Notes under the pieces: generated by a model
The model's input: the letters and a program-made list of their open reading frames with translations, nothing else
The model's database searches: none
What the model was told of the DNA's origin: nothing
Position numbers and translations under genes: made by a program
Shown: piece by piece, positions 1-5,131 of the stretch
How the letters are laid out: each line of letters starts with the position of its first letter
Position numbering within the stretch: position 1 is the stretch's first letter
Assembly (NCBI GenBank): GCA_017437165.1
Contig: JAFSBS010000338.1
Coordinates: 1 to 5,131 of the forward strand
Direction: 5' to 3'
Source: Clostridia bacterium
GTDB lineage: Bacteria > Bacillota > Clostridia > Oscillospirales > Acutalibacteraceae
Length of the DNA: 5,131 nucleotides

Positions 1-2069
1 ATAGCTCGTCTCACAATATCCGCTCTGCCGTAAGAGTAGCCGGCAAGAGTTCTGAACACTTGCATTACTTGTTCCTGATAAACCATACATCCATTTGTTT
101 CATCAAGAATATCTTTTAATAATGGTGACTTATACTGAACAAACTGTGGATTTTTTCTATTTCTTAAATAGTCATCTATAAAAAACATTGGTCCCGGACG
201 ATAAAGCGCAATTGCAGTAGCAATATCTGAAAAGCGTTCCGGTTGCATTTTCTCTATTAAATTTGTCATACCTGCAGATTCGCATTGGAATACACCAACA
301 GTATTACCCTTGCACATTTCTGTATATACATCTTTATCATCAAGTGGTATTTTTGAAACATCAAATTGAGAATTTGATGCTTTTACAAGTTTTTCACAAT
401 CACTTATAACTGTTAAGGTACGAAGTCCTAAAAAGTCCATTTTTAAAAGACCTAATTGCTCAATTTCGGTCATAGTGAACTGCGTTACAGTCTGGTCGCC
501 ATTTTTGGCAAGTGGTACATAGTTTGAAACATCTTCTCTTGTAATAACTACACCTGCCGCGTGAGTTGATGCGTGTCGTGGCATACCCTCTATTTTTAAA
601 GCTGTATCTAAAAGAGTTTTAATATCCTTATCACTTTCGTACATTTTTTTTAGTTCGTTATTTTTTGAAAGTGCAGTTTTTATATCAGGGAAATCACGGG
701 TAATTTGCTTTGCAACAACATCGCCTGTGCTATAAGGAAGTCCTAACGCTCTTGCAACATCACGAATAGCCGCTTTTGCCTGTAATGTACCGAAAGTTAC
801 AATCTGAGCAACTTTATTTACGCCATATTTTTTTATAACGTAGTCAATAACCTCGCCACGACGTTCGTAGCAGAAGTCGATATCAATATCCGGCATACTG
901 ACTCTTTCAGGATTTAAAAATCTTTCAAAGAGAAGTTTATTTTTTATAGGGTCAATACCTGTAATACCTAAAGCAAATGCCGCAAGGCTACCCGCCGCAG
1001 AACCACGACCAGGTCCTACCGGAATGCCATTTTTTACAGCAAACGAAATAAAGTCTGCAACTATCAAGAAATAATCGTCAAAACCCATTTCGTGAATAAC
1101 TGAAAGTTCATATAAAAGACGTTCTTCATACTCTTCGGGAATTGTTCCGAAAAGTTCTTGTAAGCCTTTAAGACATTGATTTTTTAAATATAACGCGTGA
1201 TCACTTTCGGGAATATCAAAAAGTGGTAATTTTGAAACACCGAATTCAAAATCGAAATTACAATTATCTGCAATAACCTGTGTATTTGTAATTGCATCTT
1301 CACAGAACGAAAATGCATCACACATTTCTTCTTCACTTTTTAAATAAAATTCATCATTTGGAAAAGAAAGTGCATTATCTTCATTAACCGTTTTGTTTGT
1401 ACCAATAGCAATTAAAACTCTCTGAATATCGGCGTCTTCTTTTCTTGTATAGTGAACATCGTTTGTAGCAACAACAGGAATATTTAATTTCTGACTGATT
1501 TTCATTATACCATTTATTACTTCGCGTTCTTCTACCATATCGTGATTTTGCATTTCTAAATAATAGTTGCCATCACCGAATGTATTTTTATACCAGAGTG
1601 CAGTTTTTTCTGCATTTTCAAAATCACGAGCAAGTATTGACTTTGCGACCTCACCAAAAAGACAACCAGAAAGCGCAATTAACCCCTCTGAATATTGTTC
1701 TAATATTTCATGGTCAACACGTGGTTTAGTATAAAAACCATCTGTCCACGCAAGTGAAACAAGTTTGATAAGATTTTTATAACCGGTCTCATTTTTACAG
1801 AGTAATATAAGGTGACTGCGTTCACTGTCTAAAGCGTGGTTTTTGTCAAAACGAGAACGGGGCGCGACATAAACCTCGCACCCTATAATTGGTTTTATTC
1901 CTTTTTCTTTTGCTTTTTTGTAAAATTCAACCGCACCAAACATAACTCCGTGGTCAGTTATAGCGAGGCTTTTCATACCCTGTTCACTTGCAAAATCAAG
2001 AACATCATTTATTCTGCAAGCACCGTCAAGAAGACTATATTCGGTATGAACGTGAAGATGTGTGAACGT
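1..2069 (-). CDS. dnaE: DNA polymerase III alpha subunit (DnaE), N-terminal part, cut by the left window edge
   Basis: Catalytic subunit of bacterial replicative DNA polymerase (C family), which adds dNTPs to a primed template. The frame is open without a break for 689 codons, about 60% of the usual ~1150 residues. Numbering from the ACG at 2069, the PHP domain covers roughly residues 1-260 and begins with HLHVHTEYSLLDG. Its nine expected metal ligands are all present: H6, H8, D15, H40, E65, H86, C136, D204 and H206. The palm follows, with GPGRGSAAGSL at 352-362, MPDIDIDF with D394/D396/D398, and KMDFLGLRTL with D545, matching the three-aspartate active site. YRPGPM and YQEQVMQ lie near the left edge. 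The missing C-terminal part should hold the rest of the fingers, the beta-clamp-binding region and the OB fold. The start is uncertain: an in-frame TAA at 2099-2097 lies upstream, and no ATG, GTG, TTG or CTG occurs before ATG 1976, which would delete the first PHP motif. I therefore place the start near 2069 from homology. A dedicated promoter and SD lie just upstream. Clostridia usually also carry PolC, so this DnaE may act beside it rather than as the sole replicase. Confidence 0.95.
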
Positions 2070-2080
2070 AGTAAAATCAA

Positions 2081-2085
2081 CTCCT
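2081..2085 (-). promoter_or_regulatory. Shine-Dalgarno sequence of dnaE
   Basis: AGGAG on the minus strand lies about 12 bases after the predicted transcription start. It is 8 bases before an in-frame ACT and 11 bases before an in-frame ACG, where family alignment expects DnaE to begin. It is a strong site, so initiation very probably occurs just after it even though no canonical start codon is in frame there. The TTG overlapping its end (2080-2078) is in another frame, stops after 23 codons and is too close to be used. Confidence 0.7.
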
Positions 2086-2103
2086 ATTTTTGCTTGTTAG
2101 TTA

Positions 2104-2132
2104 ATTATATATTAAAAGTTTTTTTGTGTCAA
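2104..2132 (-). promoter_or_regulatory. Consensus sigma-A-type promoter of dnaE
   Basis: On the minus strand, TTGACA (2132-2127) is followed by a 17-base spacer and TATAAT (2109-2104), a 12 of 12 match to the vegetative promoter consensus with ideal spacing. The spacer is A/T-rich with a run of seven A. The predicted start of transcription is near 2097, giving a leader of only about 25-30 bases before the dnaE coding region. It sits 33 bases downstream of the 2165-2204 hairpin, so dnaE should be transcribed independently of pcrA. No operator is obvious apart from the palindromes in that hairpin. Confidence 0.85.
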
Positions 2133-2164
2133 TAAAGTTTAGGTGTCAGCTATCAGATAACAAG

Positions 2165-2204
2165 AAACTCAGTTAACTGATTCAGAAATCAATTAACTGA
2201 GTTT
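2165..2204 (-). terminator. Probable intrinsic terminator after pcrA
   Basis: Two 17-base arms (2165-2181 and 2188-2204) are inverted repeats around a 6-base loop. The single non-Watson-Crick position (2177/2192) is a G-U wobble in minus-strand RNA but a C-A mismatch in plus-strand RNA. The minus-strand transcript, that of pcrA, therefore forms the unbroken 17-pair stem. It is followed by the moderately T-rich TTTCTTGTT. The stem is A/T-rich and lies about 170 bases after the pcrA stop, so read-through is possible. The left arm contains the perfect 12-base palindrome TCAGTTAACTGA and the right arm a near copy, so a protein-binding role is an alternative. Confidence 0.6.
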
Positions 2205-2237
2205 TGTTTCATTATATGAATTTTTACATCTTTACGA

Positions 2238-2287
2238 AAAATCAGGTGTTCTGCGATTGAGGTGTTTCTAATCAACAACCTGATTTT
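2238..2287 (-). other. Stem-loop in the pcrA 3' region, possible weak terminator or RNA structure
   Basis: The arms AAAATCAGGTGTT (2238-2250) and its partner (2274-2287) pair over 13 positions with one bulged base at 2277. Inside, GATT (2255-2258) can pair with AATC (2270-2273) around an 11-base loop. On the minus strand the stem ends in a short T run, and on the plus strand it runs into TTTTCTTGTT, so weak termination is conceivable in either direction. It lies about 90 bases after pcrA and before the stronger hairpin. No open frame or recognisable RNA family covers this stretch. Strand is assigned from the direction of pcrA transcription only. Confidence 0.4.
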
Positions 2288-2375
2288 CTTGTTAAATTAA
2301 AATATAAACAACGACAAAACCATTGATAATCAAATCATTTCGCTGTCAACCATAGTTCCCTGATTCATACTTAAT

Positions 2376-4826
2376 TCAGCATTTTGTTAACTTTGCCATT
2401 TTCGCCATTAACTTTTTAGTACCCACGTCATCAAAAGCAACTTCTAAAAGCATATCGCCACCCATAGCTTTTGCGCTGACAATAAGACCTTTACCGAATG
2501 CTTTATGCTCTACTGAATCGCCGACTTTAAAGTCAAGAGTAACATTACCTGAATTTGCACTTTTGTTACCCATACCGCTGAAGCCTCTTGAATATTTCGG
2601 GTCCGGTGCAGATTTTGATGGAATAGAAGTTGGTTTACTCTGTGAAGCACTTCTTGTATTTGAAGAAGAACCACGAGAAAATCCACCACCATACGAAGAA
2701 CCACCATAAGTACTACCAAATGAAGTTGCAGTTCTTTGCGGTTGGTTGAATGGTGATTTTTCATCCATAAGTTCAGTAGGAATCTCTGTTAAAAATCTTG
2801 ATGGACGAGTAAATGAAGTATTACCAAACAACATTCTTGAACGGGCGTTTGTTAAATAAAGTTTTTCTTTTGCACGTGTAATACCAACATAACAAAGGCG
2901 TCTTTCTTCTTCAACTTCACTTGGGTCATACATCACCTGATTTCCCGGGAAAAGACCTTCTTCAATACCAACAATAAATACTACAGGAAATTCAAGACCT
3001 TTTGCAGAGTGTAACGTCATCATTACAACAGATTCAGAATCCTGGTTATAGTTGTCCAAATCTGTCATTAAAGCAACTTCTTCAAGGAAGCCTGTAAGAG
3101 TTCCATCTTCATTTTCTTCCATATATCGAAGTAAGTTTGCAAGAAGTTCCATAACATTGGCTTTGCGTTCTTCTGCAGTTTCTTTGTCAAGCTCCAATGA
3201 ACTCATATACCCGGTTTCATTGATAACATCGTCAAAGAAATCGGCAATCGGCTTTGTTTCAAGTGACTCAACCAATTTACTTATAAGTGATGTAAATTCA
3301 CTTAATTTAGCACTTGCACGAGAAAGCATCGGATATTCACTCGCATTAGATATTACTTCAAAAAGAGTCATACCTAAATTATCGGCAATAGATGCCGCAT
3401 TGTTTATTGTAGTGTCGCCTATTCCCCTTTTTGGCTCGTTTATGATCCTGCGCAGTCTTACTGTATCTGAAGGGTTTGCAATAACGCTTAAATATGCTAA
3501 AACATCTTTAATTTCTTTACGTTCATAGAAACGGTGACCACCTACAACCTTATATGGCACAGCATTATAAACTAAAGCTCGTTCAATACTGCTTGATTGT
3601 GCATTTGTTCTGTAAAGAATTGCAAAGTCTGAAAGCTTCCTGCCAACCGCTACCGCATTTAAGATTTCATCTGCAACAAAACGACCTTCGTCACGTTCAT
3701 CATTAAGAATTCTGACAACAATTTTGTCGCCACCCTCTTTTTCAGTCCAGAGAGTTTTGCCCTTCCTGCTCTGGTTATTTTTAATAACAGCATTTGCCGC
3801 ATCAAGAATAACAGAAGTTGAACGGTAATTCTGTTCAAGACGAATTACACGGGTGTCTTCATACTGATTTTCAAAAGAAAGAATATTTTCAATAGTAGCA
3901 CCACGGAATTTGTAAATACTCTGGTCGTCATCACCAACAACGCATATATTTTTGTAACCACCCGCAAGTAAAGATGTGAGCATATATTGTGCCTGGTTAG
4001 TATCCTGATACTCGTCAACCATTACATAACGGAAGCGATTTTGATAATAAGACAAAACATCAGAATTTTCTTTAAGTAATTTAACCGCATTTACAATAAT
4101 ATCATCAAAGTCCATAGCATCGGCGTTTTTGAGCATATTTTCATACTTTTCAAATGCTTGTCCGATGAGTTTTTTGTTGTTATCGTAACCCGCACTTTCA
4201 ATATAATCGTGTGGTGTCATTAAAGAATCTTTTGCTTTACTTATTTCTGAAAGTACAAATTTTACGGGAAGCCTCTTTTCATCAATATCTAATACTCTTA
4301 AAACTTCTTTCATAACTCTTTTTGAGTCGTCTGTATCATAAATCGTAAAATGTTTCGAGAAACCGATTCTGTCACAATCTTTTCTTAAAATTCTTACACA
4401 GCAGGAGTGGAAAGTGCTTGCCCATATATCGTTACCATCTTCTCCAAGCATTGTAACAAGTCTGTCTTTTAATTCATTGGCTGCTTTATTGGTGAAAGTA
4501 ATTGCCAATATCTGCCACGGTTTTGGTGCATCAACAGAAAGAAGTGGTTTAAGTGAAAAAGATGGTTCTCCACCATTTTCGATTAAATCTTCGAGTTCTT
4601 TACAATCTTCATTTGTCGGTACTCTGTATGTAAAATCAGATTCAAATGCGTTACCATATTTAATCATATAAGCAATTCTGTTAACAAGCACAGTAGTTTT
4701 ACCACTACCAGCACCAGCAAGAATGAGAGTTGCACCATTAATGCCAAAAACGGCTCTTTTCTGAACGTCGTTCATTCTACTGAATTCTTTTAAAATAAGT
4801 TTTCGTCTTAATTCTGTAAATTCCAT
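2376..4826 (-). CDS. pcrA: ATP-dependent 3'-5' DNA helicase PcrA/UvrD (superfamily 1A)
   Basis: Unwinds DNA 3' to 5' using ATP; in this family it serves nucleotide excision repair, removal of recombinase filaments and clearing of transcription-replication conflicts. The protein is complete at 816 residues from ATG 4826, slightly longer than typical (~720-750). Motifs in order: Q motif MNDVQ (18-22), Walker A AGAGSGKT (37-44), Ia ITFTNKAA (109-116), II DEYQDT (271-276), III VVGDDDQSIYKFRG (296-309), IV QNYRS (332-336), V TLHSAKGLEF (604-613) and VI CYVGITRAKEKL (645-656). An acidic/aromatic insert (about 59-104) separates motifs I and Ia. A Gly/Ser-rich linker (about 695-762) leads to a Tudor-like domain (763-816, VGDSVEHKAFGKG), which binds RNA polymerase in PcrA. 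ATG 4826 is preferred because AGGGTG lies 9 bases upstream; GTG 4838 would add four residues but is itself part of that SD. Probably co-transcribed with the upstream small gene. UvrD versus PcrA is only a naming matter; PcrA suits Firmicutes. Confidence 0.96.
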   Translation of the reverse strand: MEFTELRRKLILKEFSRMNDVQKRAVFGINGATLILAGAGSGKTTVLVNRIAYMIKYGNAFESDFTYRVPTNEDCKELEDLIENGGEPSFSLKPLLSVDAPKPWQILAITFTNKAANELKDRLVTMLGEDGNDIWASTFHSCCVRILRKDCDRIGFSKHFTIYDTDDSKRVMKEVLRVLDIDEKRLPVKFVLSEISKAKDSLMTPHDYIESAGYDNNKKLIGQAFEKYENMLKNADAMDFDDIIVNAVKLLKENSDVLSYYQNRFRYVMVDEYQDTNQAQYMLTSLLAGGYKNICVVGDDDQSIYKFRGATIENILSFENQYEDTRVIRLEQNYRSTSVILDAANAVIKNNQSRKGKTLWTEKEGGDKIVVRILNDERDEGRFVADEILNAVAVGRKLSDFAILYRTNAQSSSIERALVYNAVPYKVVGGHRFYERKEIKDVLAYLSVIANPSDTVRLRRIINEPKRGIGDTTINNAASIADNLGMTLFEVISNASEYPMLSRASAKLSEFTSLISKLVESLETKPIADFFDDVINETGYMSSLELDKETAEERKANVMELLANLLRYMEENEDGTLTGFLEEVALMTDLDNYNQDSESVVMMTLHSAKGLEFPVVFIVGIEEGLFPGNQVMYDPSEVEEERRLCYVGITRAKEKLYLTNARSRMLFGNTSFTRPSRFLTEIPTELMDEKSPFNQPQRTATSFGSTYGGSSYGGGFSRGSSSNTRSASQSKPTSIPSKSAPDPKYSRGFSGMGNKSANSGNVTLDFKVGDSVEHKAFGKGLIVSAKAMGGDMLLEVAFDDVGTKKLMAKMAKLTKC

Positions 4827-4835
4827 TTCTTTTAA

Positions 4836-4841
4836 CACCCT
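4836..4841 (-). promoter_or_regulatory. Shine-Dalgarno sequence of pcrA, overlapping the upstream stop
   Basis: AGGGTG on the minus strand, 9 bases before ATG 4826. Its first two bases belong to the TAG stop (4842-4840) of the upstream gene, so ribosomes finishing that gene stop on top of the pcrA ribosome-binding site, a usual arrangement for translational coupling. It also decides the pcrA start: the alternative GTG at 4838-4836 lies within this SD and has no SD of its own. Confidence 0.6.
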
Positions 4842-5131
4842 AATTATTACTTAAAATTATTCTTTCGATTTCTAAGTAAAGAGAAAAAATTTTTTCAACT
4901 AAATCTTTTAAAACACAAAAACTTTTAATCTCACCTTCATAATCAGTAAGTGAAAATAAAAGCTTTTTAGTTTGTTTTTTATTTTCTTTTAACAGTTGTA
5001 AAAGTTTTTTAGGTGTTTTAAAATGCTTTAGCTCTGAAAAAACCAAAACACTCTCTTTCAATAAAACACTTACTTCCTCTGAAACAAAAAATTTTTTCTC
5101 TCGTTTTATTAAAAGGCTAAAGGAACAAATC
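4840..5131 (-). CDS. Hypothetical lysine/leucine-rich helical protein, 5' end probably beyond the window
   Basis: I do not recognise this gene. The frame ends at TAG 4842-4840 and is open to the right edge, giving at least 96 residues. The sequence is rich in Lys, Leu, Glu and Phe, with basic stretches (KTPKKLLQLLKENKKQTKK) followed by an amphipathic acidic/hydrophobic end (DLVEKIFSLYLEIERIILSNN), which suggests helices. There is no clear signal peptide, no long uninterrupted membrane segment and no catalytic motif. A possible internal start is TTG 5061 with AGGAAG about 11 bases upstream, which would give 73 residues. The upstream residues (for example REKKFFVSEEVSVLL) look equally protein-like, so I favour a longer gene cut by the edge. 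It ends 13 bases before the pcrA ATG, with its stop inside the pcrA SD, so the two are probably one operon. A regulatory or DNA-maintenance role is possible from context but not shown. Confidence 0.6.
   Translation of the reverse strand, partial: ICSFSLLIKREKKFFVSEEVSVLLKESVLVFSELKHFKTPKKLLQLLKENKKQTKKLLFSLTDYEGEIKSFCVLKDLVEKIFSLYLEIERIILSNN

Noticed and set aside
1836..2135. Plus-strand open frame of 99 codons across the start of dnaE
   Set aside because: It is antisense to conserved PHP-domain codons in the mirrored codon phase, has low-complexity Phe/Tyr-rich content and no matching family; it is a shadow of dnaE.
2326..2365. Mini frame MNQGTMVDSEMI (12 codons) after pcrA on the minus strand
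   Set aside because: It is very short, has no Shine-Dalgarno sequence, and such frames are expected by chance.
2100..2375. Possible tRNA, riboswitch, CRISPR repeat or insertion-sequence end in the intergenic region
   Set aside because: No cloverleaf, regularly spaced repeats, transposase remnant or known riboswitch core could be seen; the inverted repeats are explained by two local hairpins.
2510..2764. Second minus-strand frame of 84 codons over the pcrA C-terminus
   Set aside because: It arises from the low-complexity Gly/Ser linker read in a shifted frame; the pcrA frame there continues into a recognisable Tudor-like domain.
3052..3528. Plus-strand open frame of 158 codons inside pcrA
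   Set aside because: The opposite strand encodes the conserved helicase core in the same phase register; the Ser-rich translation is the reverse image of helicase codons and has no ribosome-binding site.
4414..4671. Plus-strand open frame of 85 codons
   Set aside because: It is antisense to the pcrA insert and motif Ia region with no independent coding signs.
5086..5097. A6T6 tract, a 12-base palindrome
   Set aside because: It is read as Lys-Lys-Phe-Phe within the open frame of the small gene; in such AT-rich DNA it is not evidence of a terminator or binding site.

Overview
The window reads as AT-rich Clostridia-type (Firmicutes) chromosome, probably from the Ruminococcaceae/Oscillospirales side. 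This rests on base composition, on a DnaE of the clostridial HLHVHTEYSLLDG type, and on a PcrA with an insert between motifs I and Ia that I associate from memory with that group. The lineage is an inference. All recognisable genes are on the minus strand.

Layout in the direction of transcription (right to left): (1) 5131-4840 is the 3' part of a small lysine/leucine-rich protein I do not recognise; its frame is still open at the window edge. (2) Directly after it, with the Shine-Dalgarno sequence overlapping the previous stop codon, comes pcrA (4826-2376). It is a complete UvrD/Rep-family DNA helicase with all superfamily 1A motifs and a C-terminal Tudor-like domain. (3) The 276 bases from 2375 to 2100 contain no gene. 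They hold two stem-loops (2238-2287 and 2165-2204, the second a good terminator candidate) and a perfect-consensus sigma-A-type promoter (2132-2104) aimed at dnaE. (4) 2069-1 is the N-terminal 60% or so of dnaE, the DNA polymerase III alpha subunit. It includes the whole PHP domain and the palm with its catalytic aspartates, and it runs off the left edge.

The two large genes are both DNA-maintenance functions: a repair and replication-conflict helicase, and a replicative or lesion-processing polymerase. They look like separate transcription units, split by the terminator and the dnaE promoter. This is mostly housekeeping DNA, and I see no mobile element, CRISPR array, RNA gene or undescribed multigene system. 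The oddest point is that dnaE has a textbook promoter and Shine-Dalgarno sequence but no ATG, GTG, TTG or CTG at the expected start; the first canonical in-frame start lies inside the PHP domain. Other points worth a look are the fully conserved PHP metal site, the PcrA insert and the unrecognised gene coupled to pcrA.
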